In this document: positions 23,701 through 37,409 of the stretch, piece after piece
How the letters are laid out: the number at the start of each line of letters is the position of its first letter
How positions within the stretch are numbered: position 1 is the stretch's first letter
Made by a program: the position numbers and the translations under genes
The notes under the pieces: model-generated
Seen by the model: the letters and a program-made list of their open reading frames with translations, nothing else
Told to the model about the DNA's origin: nothing
Database searches by the model: none
Source of the DNA: Ooceraea biroi
Taxonomy: Eukaryota > Arthropoda > Insecta > Hymenoptera > Formicidae
DNA length: 64,000 nt
Direction: 5' to 3'
Assembly (NCBI RefSeq): GCF_003672135.1
Contig: NC_039519.1
Coordinates: forward strand, 3,720,001 to 3,784,000

Positions 23701-26700
23701 ATAATACCCATGGGATTATACGGGCGTTATCGATCGCGCGATTCTGCCGGTATGCTTGTCGCTGATAAACCTTCTTTATTCAACGGGCTGAATGTTGCTG
23801 TTACATTTGCCATTTTCGCGTTGCACCAGCATACTATACAAAGGCAACATATACATATATATACATATCTATATACATACATACATATATATATATATAT
23901 ACACAAATATGTGTGCCATGGTTACTATAACTATTATAGAACATTCGGATTAGAGACTCCCGCTGCCGCTGCCCCCCGTTGACCTAATTTCGTATAGAGC
24001 GAAATATGCGATTGCTCAATCCCAATGTTAATTCCCGGTTCTAACTTTCAGGTATCGCTGCTATTTACACGCCCGGCCACTGCGAGAGAGGAGTGAGTAT
24101 TTATTTCTTCTTTTTTATTTTTTATTTTTACATGAATTTATAAGAAACGTTTGAGATAAAAGTGATACATCGTGACGTTCTGTCACTTTCTGTCACTTTG
24201 TGTTTCGTTACTGTTACTTGTTTTTTCTTTTTTTTCATTGCAAGCAGTCGGACACGTATGGATTTTGCAGATAACATTGATGCTGTGTGTTAAAATACAG
24301 TACAAATAATGTCGTGCCAATTGTCACGCTTAAGTTATGACAAATAGATATCATTTCCATGTATTTCTACCATCGAGAGCTGACTTGTTCATCCATAAAA
24401 GATGAGTCATGAATGCAGATATCTGCTTATCCCATAAAAATAGACTATCGGAGTCCATTAGATATTAGCATATTCGGATGAAATACACTTTTAGCTTTAC
24501 AGCTAAGAAGCTATTCCCCTGTATGTGGAAAGCCTCAAATCTTAAAATAAATAAAGTGGATATATATACTTAGGAAAATCGAGTTTTTAAAACGTACAGG
24601 TAAATCTGTATAGTTATGAATAAATTATTAATCCTCGCGCTGAGATTAAAGTTTGATTAAATTTTAATTAAATCTGAAATTAATGTTATAACTGGTTTTA
24701 TGCGACTTTCAGTGCCACTTGTGACTCCAGGGGAATAAGTCATTTAATTTTTATTACTTAGTGGTAAATCCAATACAAACTATTTTCTTCATCGACTGTA
24801 ATATCAAGTTTCGAAATTCCATGAAGTTGGCACAAAGACGATAAAGTCTTTACATGCACGTATTTTCTTCTTGGTTTCCGCCTCGGGATTGAATTTATCG
24901 GACGAGAAGCGAGTTTAATCGGTAGCTTGAAAAATATCCTCGAATATTTATCGTGGTTTTTCTCAATTCTGTCGAGGTAAAGGCGATCGAACAATGCTCT
25001 CGTAAATATTCAAGCGGCGCTAATCTCAAGAGCGGGCGCTACCAATCAGCCGGCTCTTTGGGCGCCAAAGTTAATTAGCGGCCAAGTAATTAAAGCCCCC
25101 GCGTCTCCGCATTTATTTCAAGTAATGCAATTTAACTTTCGTGAAATTTCATGCGGATGGTATACGTGACGCTTATTGTGGCGATTTACGCTCGCGGACG
25201 ATCAAATCAATAGACATAAAGCGCAGCTTAGACAATGGGAGATTTTCTTCGTGTGAATGTCTTCTCGTTGCGGATTTTAATTTACGGGGACGCGATAAAT
25301 TTAATTAGAAAGATGCGCGAATGCCCCGTGCGTAAATCCCGTCGCTGTCTCGTAAAAAAATCGCTTGGGGAATTGCGACGTGTCGTTGCGAACGGTCGCT
25401 TTGAATCGCTTCGTCGTTAACGCTGCTAATAAATGTAACAATGGTCAATACTCAACGACGACCAACGCGCGTTTACCCGTTAATCGTGATTTACGCGAGA
25501 CGTGCGTGTGAGTAACACTACGCCGGATGTGCGCAGCAGCGAAATTTAATCAAACTTTCGGTACCCGTGGGATACGAATGTGCAGTATCGAGTTTCATGG
25601 TGTGCGGGATAACATCGCGCGCGCGCACGCGAAAGCGTTCATTCGCATTTTGTGCGTTGTATCATTTCGCGCACGCAAAATCGATAGTATTTAATAATGC
25701 GTTGCGTTTGTTCGAGCGTTCAAATATGTATAAATGGATTTTTCTAATCATGAATACTTTGTATACGAATTCAAAACAGAAAGCGATCCGAAAAGGAGGA
25801 GAAAATAGAGGAACGAATTTTGCGACGAATTAAAAAATTGCTTTTTCAGTGAAACAATGTTTTCTGCATTTTTTTAATTTTCGGACTGACCACATCGCGA
25901 ATTCGGGTTTTGTAAATGTTGCTTACGCTCGGAAATATACTTGCACACTGGAGACCCAACTGATCATTTATCGCTTAAGTTTATAAGTTTTATAAGCTTC
26001 CAATAACTTGCGCGTATACTTGATATAATAGAGAAAATCTGAGTAATCTTAGGACTTACTATTAAGATTTATGAAAATATAGTTTGTTGTAGTCAAAAAC
26101 ATATTTTTGAATTAACGAAATATCCAGTAGTATGCTATCCATGTCTATATCTGCAATTCTAAAAAACAATAGCAATTGAATTTAACAAACAATCGAAATT
26201 TGAATTTGAACACGTACATTGACAAACGTAAGAAACTGTAAGAACTGAAAGAAAAATAATTCGACGACACGATCGAGAGTAGCGCACTTTCCAGAAGAAG
26301 TTCCAACATCGGGAACTCAACGTTGCGAGCGCTTTTCTGGAAGTAGTTCTACATTCTGAGAGCGTATTACGTTGCAGGTTTCGCGAGATGTCGAGCACGC
26401 GAGACTGCCAGAGTTCCTCACGGAATTGGACCTGTCGAGTCTCGAGGCATCCGAGGAAGACGTCGAAGCACTGAAGAAAATCGTGAAAAGGCTGGCGCCC
26501 GAGAAGAACGGCGAGTACCAAGTTTACCAAGGTTCTCTCACTGAACTGTCCTACTAACCTCGAGACTACATCTCTAAGAAACTTCCTTTTTTATCCAATG
26601 TGACTAAAGCGACTCACTTTTTCTTCCATTCCCAGTGTTCTTCGGTAACGAGGACCTTCTCAAGGAATGGCTCAAAGGAGCGGGTATTATTACTTAAAGC

Positions 26701-29700
26701 ATGCTTCTCCATCCCTTAATGTAATCGCTATTCCTGTCTTCTTTCTTATCATCCATGGAATTAAGTTAACTACGTTCAGTATTTTTATAAAGTCTTAGTT
26801 CTCTCAGAAAAATTGCTTATGCTTTGCTTTTTAAATGCTTTTTAAAAGAGCCTAGAATTCTCTTTCTGTCTCTCTCTTTCCTTCTTAGGCCATTGTAATA
26901 ATTGCTATGCTATTTACGAGACGTGCGCTCGTTAATTTCAAAGTTCTAATAGAAATTGCAGATAATCAAGCACGTCATACATATGCATTAATTCTTATGA
27001 ATAAATATGCTCTTTCTCTCCACATTTTGTTTATCCAAGCATGAAATTGATATTTGTTCATCTCAATTTTTCTGTGTATTTTCTCTTTCTATGTATGTAT
27101 GTATCTAAGCATGTTAAGTATACGTGTGTACAGTTGTCTTTTGCACATAGACGTAAAAACATATTCATGTGAACGCCTTACTTGCGCAGTGCCCGCATCC
27201 GTGCAAATATTTACCGAAACTCGTTCGACAAATCTATAGCATTTCATATCACCGTTTCGGCCGATTGCAGCAGCAGCAGCAGCAGCAAAACGAATGCATC
27301 CCTGTGTGTCGTTTCCAACTGTCTTACCGAAACGTCAGGTATTACGTAAAGTCGTGTAAGCGAAAGTCATCGAGTGCGTGCGAATATCTCCGGGCGATCG
27401 GACTGCGTTTCTGCTTTCCCACGAGGTGCAATTTTTCGTTTTACGATGATTGTGCGCTGGAGCTTCGTGACTTTCCACCGAGATGACAGACTCTCAGATA
27501 GTACCGTACTGTTGTATCCGTGCTGTTTCCTCGACCGCCCGCGATGTAATTGCACCGTTACGTCCGGTAATTAAATTTTAACGCAACACGTCGCGTTAGA
27601 GAAAGAATCGACAAGTAATCCGCCGCTCGTTCATCATTCTTGAGCCTTTCGATGTGAGGAAGGGAAAGGACCTTAAATGATCTCTGTCGCTGGCTCCGGA
27701 GTGTCATAGTTTCGTTATAATAAAATCATGTGTACACGGACAAATTGACAATGTAGCATGCATGACTTGTAAAGGCTCAAGCGATTCTATGACGATGTAC
27801 TTTGTCGCTTAAAAGCACGGCCGCGAAAACGCGAGGTGGATGTCTGGAAAGCCGCGGGCACGCGCATCGCGACGCGATATAATAAGCGCCATAAAATTTA
27901 ATAACGCTTCACTTGGTACTCAGGCGTGACGGGACAGCCCGGGGTGGATTACCCAGCCCTCACGTCGATTCCAGCCACTTCGTTCAGCTGCCGCGGTCTG
28001 AGAGGGGGATATTATGCGGATTTAGAGACAAATTGCCAAGTAAGTGATATCGATATTTATGTTTAAGATAAGTAGTTTTTTATAAAAGCCACATGGAGGA
28101 TGTAGCAAACACAGATCCATCAAATTTGAATAAAATATCAATAGATAAGGATATAAAATTAAATTGAGAACGTTTAGAATGCAAAAAAATGAGGCAAGAT
28201 TACTTTCTTTATAAGTTATTCTTACTATATTTTCTGAAACTGTTTCGATGCAATTTACGTACGAAATTATGTCAGTTAACTAAACTCAGTAGCGTTTTCT
28301 AGAGGGGACTCGTTTTACGGTTGAGAGACATGTTATCAACGACGAATGTAATTTCAGGTATTTCATATATGCGACAATGGACGCAAAATCTCGTTCCTCT
28401 GTCCCAACGGTACCATATTCCAGCAGTCACAGCTCATATGCGACTGGTGGTTCAAAGTGGATTGCAGCAAGTCCACGGAGCTGTATGAACAGAGCGCCGA
28501 GCAATTAGCTGAAGAGGAAAAGAAGCGTGCGGATGCAAGGAAGATGAAGTCCGAGTTCCATCGCACGGTGGAGCAGCAGGGTGATGTAAATTATTACGAC
28601 AACCAGAATGTCGACTACGACGGTAGGCAAAATGGCAGGACAAACCCGTACGGTCAGATCGGCGCTAAGCAGAATCAACTTCCGCAGAGGCAGGAAGAAC
28701 CCAAATCCGCTCAGAATTTCGGACCGAACAACGTTTTCGACAATGCACGCGACCGTTATTTCCAGGGGAACAACGCGAACACGCTGCGTGCGAACGAGAA
28801 AACGAATCAGTCGCCCGAGAATTTTAACCAACGGACGAAACAACGACCGTATCACGACGGCGGCTCGAATTATCAAGCGAACAACAGGCAGAGGAATCAG
28901 CTGGTAGACACGCAGAGCTCTAAATTCAACTACGAGCACGGCAACAAGTTCCAAGATACTCGACAGAATTACCAGACCACCTTAAGCAGCGCGCAATCGG
29001 ATCGCTATCGATCGAACCAGAATGCAGCACGCGACAATGAGAAACCGGGACTCAGGGGTCCGAAGTCGCGGACATCGACGCGAAACAATCTGTTCGGCTC
29101 GAGTCAGTCGCAGAAGGCCACACCGACTTACATGGAGACGACCACCTTCAGAACGACAACCGCGACGCCGCCAAGGGAATACCAGCAATTTGCAGAGAGT
29201 GCCGCTTTCGTATCCAACCGAGGAAATCGCTTCAACTCGGGCAAGTACGAGAGCAATCGGCAATTCTATTATCAATCGTACAACGAGCAACGAGATCACT
29301 CCGGATTTGATGGTCGTGAGACGACGACGTTGACGCCGGACGAGGAAGGCGGTAGAGTGTCCTTCGCACCGAAAACAGGCGTCCCCCCGTTCCCCGGTCC
29401 CACGTATGCACCCATCTATAAACCCAGGACAACGACGTTACCGCCTTACGAAACGACGTTGCAGTACACGCCAACCACCGAGACGAACTTCTACAGCACC
29501 CCCTTCTACAAGCAAGGCGACGTCCCGGAGACCACGTACTTCAATTACGGTACTGCGACCGTGACGCCGTCCACCGTGGAGGAGTACTCGACTACGGAAT
29601 CCTTTGCTGCGTACAACGATCAGCGAACTCCGCCCGCCATAGGAAGAGTACCGCCAGCGGCCGGAAATTATCAGAACCAATACACGGTTGACAGCAGAGT

Positions 29701-32700
29701 GACTGAGCAGCGAGACACCAGTCGAGACGTCGGCTCCTTCGCTACTACGCGTCCATATGTGAATACCGAGAGCTACCGACACAATACCGCAGCTAATTTT
29801 ACGTCGGATGTCAGTCAGGATGCATATCCTTCTTCGACGCCTTTCTTCGACAACTCTCCGCGCGATCAGACCGGTCGAGATGCCACAACTCACGCCAATT
29901 ATCCAAATAGTGCCGCTGATATCGATGTCAAGGGGACAACGAAGGATCCTTGGCATACCTCCTCGCAGAACTTCCGACAGAATTCGATCGGTTCAACCGA
30001 GAGACCATGGAAGAGCACGAACGTCTATCAACAGAGCGGCTCCACCAGCAAGACGTTGAGTCCGTATGATACCAGTTTTACGTACAAACAGGGGAAAGTG
30101 TTGTCCACCTTGGGCCCGTACGTGCCTTTCACGAAGAACTACGTTTACTCGACGATGACCAGTACAACGCCGAAGCCATTGGCCACGGTGCCAACTTACA
30201 GCCCCACCCTGGCGAATTATCGCATGACGACGAGCAATTTGGTACCCAAAGTGAAATCGTCGACTCCGGTAACAAGCAGGCCCAAGGATCGAGCGACCTA
30301 TCTACCCGAAGTGAGCACCAAGCGACCTACGACTTTGGAGGACCGACCGTATGCTGAACGGGAACACGCGCTTAGCATGCTGAACTCTCTTCGGGGTCTG
30401 GAGAACAACGTGAACAGCTTGAGCGAGACTGACAAAAAGGAGATTGCATCTAGTCGGAACTTGCCCGCCGCGCCTGGTCCGTCCACCTTGCATTCGTTAG
30501 CCCTGTACTTCGCTACGGCTGACAGCTTCGATTCTAACGAGACCACCGGGCCGACCACCAGTCAAGAAGCGAAAGACGAAGAAGAGAGTCATTCGAGCAA
30601 CGCATCCGTCGAATTGCCGACCAGCATCCTCACGCAGCACACTATCGCCTCATACGCCGAGCTGTTCAATCTGAACAATGCGCTTGAGGGAAACGTTACC
30701 ATGACTGAGCTGGCGGCGGAAATAGACGATATCGCGAGTGAGATCGACAGCGACGACCTCGAGATCGAGGAAAGCGAAGGCCCGCTAAACGGTGCAAAGA
30801 GATCGAACGGCACGAAGCTGCGCGAATTGGCTCAGGTGTTCACCCACGCGCTGTCGGCGTATCTGCAGGATCCGGACACGTTCAAGAAGGTGCTCACAGA
30901 GATCAGACCCACGGAACCATCGGCGACAGCGACCGATGGCAGTCAGTACGAGACGACGACGTTCTATCCCACCACCGTGGAGGAATATGCATCGGTCACC
31001 AAAGAGAAGGACGAGGTCCTGGACTTCTCGGACGACACCGACCCCGCTAGGAGACGCAAACCGTCCACCGTGTTCTCCGCTACTTTACAGCCACCCGTCA
31101 CCTCCGATGGCTCATACTCGACGTCATACGATGGATACTACTCGACTAACCAGTACCCTACGCAAAGACCGGTTTACTACCCGAGCACGACGCTGTTACC
31201 ACCCGGCTCGGATAATTCGAGGGAGTACGTCGAGTCTTCAACGCAGGGCGGCAACACATTTGCCTTCGAGGTGAATCGCGCTTTCACCACCACTACGAAT
31301 AGCGCTATTCGCGGTTACGACGGCGACACGAGAGATTCGACCGATCTGTCGCCAGTCTATGATAATTATTTCCCGTTGGAGGATGAAAGCGGAAATCAAA
31401 ACAGGGTTGGTGGTTTCCATAAGAATACGTCAAGTACCTTCCAGCCATACGGCAAGAACGTTAAGCCACTCGATGCTACGCCCATAAATAACTACGTGGG
31501 ATCATCGACACCGGCATCTTTTCAGAATTATGAAAGCACTACCTCGTCTAACTGGGGCAGAGGTTCCGCCGGGGAAAGACCGGCCCAAAATCTGACACCG
31601 CCATATTATCAACGTTTCGGTAATGTAAAGAGTTTCGAGGTTTCCAACAGCATCGTGCCAACTCAGATACGCTCCACGACGCCATTACCAAGCAGCAAAT
31701 CTGCCTACCAGACGGCCAGCAGCACCGTTCAACCCTTCAGGATACGTTATTACGAACCGACTACAACAACGGCGACACCTGAGCATCGAAAGGCCAGTCC
31801 CGAATCTCTCGTCACAGCTCGCAGTTCGTACGCGAAATTTAGGAATAACTACAATCGCATAGAAGGCACTCGCAGGCCCGCTGACAACGTAGCGACAACA
31901 GTAGCAACGACTCGAGACACTGTTGGAACGTTGGACCCTGTCTCCGCGACGTACAGCGATACCGATGTCACTCCATACACCATGACCATCACTCGCGCAA
32001 CCTCCAGCAAGTCAGTCAACGCATCATCCACTGCTGGCCAGTACAACTCGCTGAACAACGACCACTGGACCTCCTCGCCCATGGTGACTCAGCTCTGGGA
32101 GACGACGGTGTTCGTGGATCCGCGGCACATCAATCGTGGTCTGGAATCGAGCGATGAAACCGCCCGACCGAGTGCCACAACGAACAACGTTGTCGGTGAC
32201 GAATTCGTGGCACCTACCGTAGCCGCGACCACCGTAAGATCGCCGACGTTCTCCAACGAGGTTCCCGAGGAGACGCGCACCACCACCAACACACCGAGTC
32301 CCTGGCAATGGGCGTCGAACGGCAATGACTCGCCCGTTGCGTTCACCCTGCTGCCGACCACCTTTACTGCGGAGAATACAGCAACGCCGACTCCGATCAT
32401 CACGACGCGATCAAGCATAACGACCACGATTACGTCCTCGGTCACGTCGACCAATTCCATTCCTCACGACAGTTTAGCGTCCACTTTACTGCCATTCGCG
32501 GTGACCGCTGGCAACGCGCTGAACGCCACCGAGAACGAGGTGATCAAGGCGCAAGAGATGTTTGGCAAGCTGAATGAGACAAGCTCCGAGACGCTGATGC
32601 GGGTAATGCAACAGGCCGACAGCAATGAAATGGTGAGACAACTGGTGCTACTGTTGATCAACCACTGCAACGGGCCTAGAACCAAGACGGCGGAGCAAGA

Positions 32701-33679
32701 GAAGGAGCAACTGTTGGACGCTCTCTTGAGAATGCCCGTTAACGAATTCAGCTCCGAAGAATCGCGGGAGATTGTTGCCGGTATCAGCAGACTGAATCTT
32801 TCTGATGGTACGTCATGTTATGTTAATATATTAATGATAACATTTAATTAATATACTTTATTGAAATAATATTTCTGTAATTCTCGTACTTCTCTAAAGT
32901 AAAGTAATGTTTCATTTATATAAGCGCTGGATATTGAGAAGAAGAGATACATTTATTACCATCAGCAAAATATATAATTTAGATTCGCGGAGAGTTGCTA
33001 CAATAACTCTGAGATATAATCAATCACGCAACCTTTCTTATCATCTTATTAATGAATGGGGTTTCTAACGTAATAGATCCCTTTCATTACTCGCTTTAAT
33101 ATAAGATTGTATCTTAAAGATACATATCTGAGAAAATTAAATTGAAGAATAGTATTAAGAAAGTTGGTGAATTTTTATGATTTTTCTAATTTTTAGTTTA
33201 ATTATCCTGCTTGTCAGAAATGATTTTATTACCTAAAAAGGATATTTCTTATTTCTAGAATACAATAGTATTTCTTTTTATGGGATGTACAATATTGTCC
33301 GTTATTAACATTTTTATTAAATTATCCCTTATTTCTCCACCTATTTTTCGTTTTTTTATTTACCAGCTCGCACTAGTCATTTTTCTGTGTACTGCTTACA
33401 GTCAACACACGACCGGCTGCTTTGTTGAATTTCACGGTAAAGGCTCCTCGAGCGTCCTCCGTGAGACCCACGTCTGAACCATCCATCACCACGTTTCGCA
33501 GTAGAACAGGACGGAGATTCCGGACGACTACCGAGAGCACCAGCAGCTTCGCAAGAAGATCCGACGAACCCGTTTCGGATGCGAATAACTCGTTGTCGGA
33601 GGACGAAACCACCGCGTCCGACAATAGAGCTCTTGAGCTCCTCAGGTCGCTCTACACGATAGCTGCTAAGTGGGGCTGA
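20738..33679 (+). CDS. secreted mucin-like protein with one chitin-binding type-2 domain (CPAP1-like)
   Basis: Seven coding exons join in frame: 20738-20765, 24052-24092, 26378-26531, 26636-26683, 27924-28039, 28358-32807 and 33402-33679 (stop TGA), giving 1704 residues. Residues 1-20 (MLRFAALLLCIAAIYTPGHC) form a signal peptide, split by a phase-1 intron. After a charged helical segment (about 24-90) comes a complete ChtBD2 with cysteines 113, 128, 134, 144, 157 and 165, including GGYYAD, FHIC, FLCPNGT and CDWW, as in insect CPAP1 and peritrophin-type proteins. The rest is Asn/Gln-rich, then Thr/Ser/Tyr/Pro-rich with many potential O-glycan sites, with a short helical island (AQVFTHALSAYLQDPDTFKK, about 954-973). 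Role by family: an extracellular, chitin-bound cuticle or lining matrix protein. The exon 3 and 4 donors (gttctc, gtatta) are weak but the only ones that keep frame. Exon 6 can read through its donor and gain 15 residues. The exact ortholog is not assigned. Confidence 0.88.
23848..23905. repeat. AT / ACAT microsatellite in intron 1 of the mucin-like gene
   Basis: A low-complexity run of ATAC, ACAT and (AT)n repeats in the first coding intron, close to exon 2. It is probably length-polymorphic. Confidence 0.8.
27267..27287. repeat. (GCA)n microsatellite in intron 4
   Basis: About seven GCA units lie inside the intron between exons 4 and 5 of the mucin-like gene. By the exon model they are not translated. 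Confidence 0.8.
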
Positions 33680-33841
33680 GTAGCCGTATAATCGACGACC
33701 GATCGGAACTACGCGCGCGTCGGAAAACTCGCGAGATGAAGATCTCGCTGGAGTTAGAAGACGTCCATCTATCCGCCGGAATAGAGATCGTTGCTGTCAC
33801 CCGTTCGTCATTATCGCGCCGCTTCGCCCTGTCAAGCTCGT

Positions 33842-33861
33842 GGGTTCGAGAACACGAACCC
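33842..33861 (+). other. short perfect hairpin in the putative 3' UTR
   Basis: GGGTTCG and CGAACCC pair over seven bases around a six-base loop, 160 bases past the stop codon of the mucin-like gene. This may be a structured 3' UTR element or chance. Confidence 0.35.
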
Positions 33862-34402
33862 GAAAATCGGTCAATCGGTTTTGATCTCGGCCCATCAATT
33901 GTTACGTCAAAAGTGATCTGCGATTTCTTAAAAGGTACACGATATCGTATTTCCCTTAGCGGATGTCGTTATTGTTCAAGGATTGGCTGCGATTGGTATC
34001 ATTGATTTAGATCCTCTTGAGAAATTCGTGTTACGCTTGATCGCTATATCGTTGCGCTTGTACGTAATATATAATACCCAGAATCTTAAATCAGGCTTGA
34101 GTTGAGGGTTCGGCATCTCTGGCCTTGGTTCGATAATATGTCACTGCGATACACTGAAGTTCGATTTAACTTGGGGCCGAGATTGACACCTACGCTCGCG
34201 GATATTAAGTGGGTCGTACAAGCCGACCGGTTCCTGTATGTAATCCGAACTGGCTGCTTGGTATCCGCGTTCGAGCGTAACTCGCGTCGGTTAATATGCG
34301 GAGTCCCGATCGATCATCGATCGATAAAATCGCGGTGTAATAATTAGCCGACTGTAATCCGACGTTTAAGATTATGTATCGCTCGCCGTCCTCTTTGTTA
34401 AG

Positions 34403-34408
34403 AATAAA
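34403..34408 (+). terminator. polyadenylation signal AATAAA
   Basis: This AATAAA lies about 720 bases after the stop codon of the mucin-like gene on the same strand. It suits a poly(A) site near 34420-34440. The assignment rests on motif and position only. Confidence 0.5.
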
Positions 34409-37157
34409 ACACCGATCGCCCCGGAACTGTTACTTGGCAAATGTTATTTGCGAAAAATGCCTGCCATACTTTGTCCTTCCTATTCAGTAAATTTGCGCCG
34501 TACGAATATTCAATTTAACAACATTTTCCTCTCATCATAAAGTAATTTTAAATATTGTACACGAGCTACTTTAACATGTCTGATTTATTTTTAACGCAAT
34601 GGTGCTACCAGGCTTCTCTTAACTTCTCTGTTACTTAAGTTCTCCATTGGCTCAATTATAGCTGTATCACACAATTATCGAAGTGTTTCGATATCCATAT
34701 GCGTAGAAAAATCGATTTTATTAAAAGATAATTCGAATGGAATGCGATTCCCCGAATTAGATCTACACGATATAGGGTTGTTTCTCTCAGAAAAGAGATC
34801 AACTTGAATCGCTGATGTAGAAGAGTATCAAAGAGATATGTACATTCGTCGTCGGGTTCGTCACGTCCAAAACGCGATTATGCAGTGATTGTTCTGCATG
34901 CCAACGTGAACGGGGAGGCTCACTTTTTATGTCTCGTTCACGTCTACCGTACGTAACGGTACCGCCTGATGCATCCTCCATTTGCGATTCCCGTCTTTGT
35001 TGAATTGCGCGTGAGATTGACGTGAAGTGTGATGGCACGTGGTGAATTGCACCGTACGGTTTATGGTTGCCCGTACTAGCCCAGACTCTACGTGACACAA
35101 TTTCACCCTCTCTTCACGCGCGCGCAGTTCCTCAATGAGGTCACTTCTCGGAGTCCTCTTACGAAAACCATGTTAATTACCAAGTGGCATTAATTCCTGC
35201 CAGCGGCGCTGAATTGATATATTCACGAGTTGCGTACGAGCCTCCGTCAATCGAAAACTGCCGTCGAATCGCTGTACGTTCAGTATTACGAAAAGACTCC
35301 CGCGAGAAGAGGTCCGCCCAGCTCTCCTTCCCGGGTGGAATCCATAAAATTATTTATTCGCCTTCGCATATTGCGACTCCTACTACCTACCGGCTAACAA
35401 TAAGCTACACTTGTATCCTGGAATTACGGTGTTGGTAATGTTCTCTTTCGTTTGGGCAGTTCGAGGCCAGCGATGCGCTACCGTTGCGATCCCGAAACGT
35501 CCAAACGGGGTATCTAGGTCACTATTTAAGTACGCGGCTTTAGCGTGTAGTTGTATCTCGACTTTATGTAATATACCTTTGTACAGTATGTGAATATAAA
35601 TATATACAGGGTTTTGTTTACCCGTGTTTTACCTGTAAAATGTTCCTACTTTATTATATTAATACTTTTCATACACCAGCACGAAATTGCAGGCTGCAGC
35701 ATACGTTGCAGCAATTTATTATTATTGTAGCAATGGGATCACGTTATTCGGTTACTCCACTATTGCGACTATATTATATTTCCAAGCATAAGAATAAAAT
35801 GGAATTTACGAAGAAAAGAAATTTATTCAAGAAATTTATTCAAGCTTCTATTTTACTTCTATTTCTAGTTTACAGATTATTTCATAGGTGACGACTATAG
35901 TCTGCATTTGGAGCGAAAGAATTAAACAGCTGCAAACATAAATTTATGAACATTAAATGTTTTAATTTTCTAAATATTAAATTTCAAATCTGTGTGAAAA
36001 TATTTATGACATTAAAATCTAGATCTTTTAATTTGATCCAGATTCAAATGCGCATAAGTCAATCAGTAAACTTGCAATATTTCTTGTTTAAAAAAGATTT
36101 CCTATGATTCTTGTAAGGCTCGTCATAAATTAAAACTGCTATTTACGTGGTCAGTAATTTCAGAAAATAAAACTCAGAGTAATGTTTGAAGAGTTGATCA
36201 TTTGCGCTTTAAATGCACAAACCGCTGTGAAGTCACTGATGTTAGCACGACACTGTGTTAATAACTCTAATGAGCATCATTAGCGTTTTTGCAGATCCTT
36301 TTGAGAAGGACGAGCATAGAGAAACGGCCACGGTCGTCCACGATTGCCCAAACGCTGAAAGAATATGGCCTTTCTTGTTTCCTTCCTTGTCGTAAATGTA
36401 CAATGGCATCCGGCAATTGATACACAGAATCGCATTCACAACTTACAAGAATTCTACGACCGGCGAACCCTAACATTAGCGTTTATTCTGCTTAAAAATG
36501 AATCAACGTGTATTTCGTAATCGGCAGAGGAACCCAATAGCGTCGCAGAAGGATCGCGAAGATATATTTCCGCATAATGTATCATAAAATGCCTGAGAAA
36601 ATAATTCGCGCAATTTTAGTCGATCTAAGATCGAAGAAGAGAAGATATGCGAGCGATACGCTGTATTACGAAGAATCGCACCCGGGTCGGAGGCCATTGT
36701 AAATGACTGATTAATTTATTCCTGTATATAAAGATCTATGTTCGTTGCGTATAGTCAGATCATTGTAAGCAGGATGCAGAATTTTTCATCGTACGGAACG
36801 TTACAAAACTACCCTACAAGGACAGCATTTTTCCGCGTCTCGCTTGATCGCTTGATTGCCCCGTGGCTATTGCCAAAGGCAGCAAACAGCGAAGCTTCCA
36901 AGAAAGAATGGAGATTAAGATAACTGAGAAAGTAATTGCATGTATATTGCATATACGTCGTACAACGAATTATACATATCGAAATTTTTGAAACACACTG
37001 ACACTTTCATATAAAATTACTTGTCGAGATAATTATTCAGAACATTTGCATCCATAGGTGTGATCTCAAGTCATTCTCCTTGTTATCAAGCTAATTATCT
37101 TGAAAATTTGAATTCATGAAAAAGAAAAGTGATTTAAGAGAAATTAATTTAGAATAA
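34409..37157. other. intergenic, no gene recognised
   Basis: Short frames on both strands have no domains. AT-rich blocks lie at 35580-36180. Nothing assignable is seen. Confidence 0.45.
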
Positions 37158-37408
37158 TCTACTCTTAAAAAAGCCGTGTTAAATCAAATCGAAATCATTG
37201 TTGCCTCTTTTCCGCGACGCTGATTGGTTATCTCGATTCGCGTTGTGCGTTATGTTCAGTTTAGATTACCATCGCGAGGCTGTCTTCGCGTGGAAGTTAA
37301 CAATTTGGGTGTGATAATTGTGCATATAATAAATAATAGATGACTATTATTATTCGAAAACATTATTAATATTGAAAACTAAAATAGCGCGCGCCTATAT
37401 TGTACTGG
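37158..37408 (+). mobile_element. Helitron-like terminal unit, copy 1 (tentative)
   Basis: The unit starts TCTACTCTTAAAAAAGCCGT after an A, a start reminiscent of non-autonomous Helitrons, and ends in a GC-alternating run followed by TGTACTGG. The same unit, shortened by an internal deletion of about 95 bp, recurs at 38241-38398. The ends have no inverted repeats and no target duplication, as expected for Helitrons, but the 3' hairpin is weak, so the family call is tentative. The repeat itself is clear. Confidence 0.45.
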
Positions 37409-37409
37409 T

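Noticed and set aside
28505..28954. 149-codon minus-strand frame and several others opposite the mucin-like exon
   Set aside because: These are antisense shadows of a long exon with biased codons.
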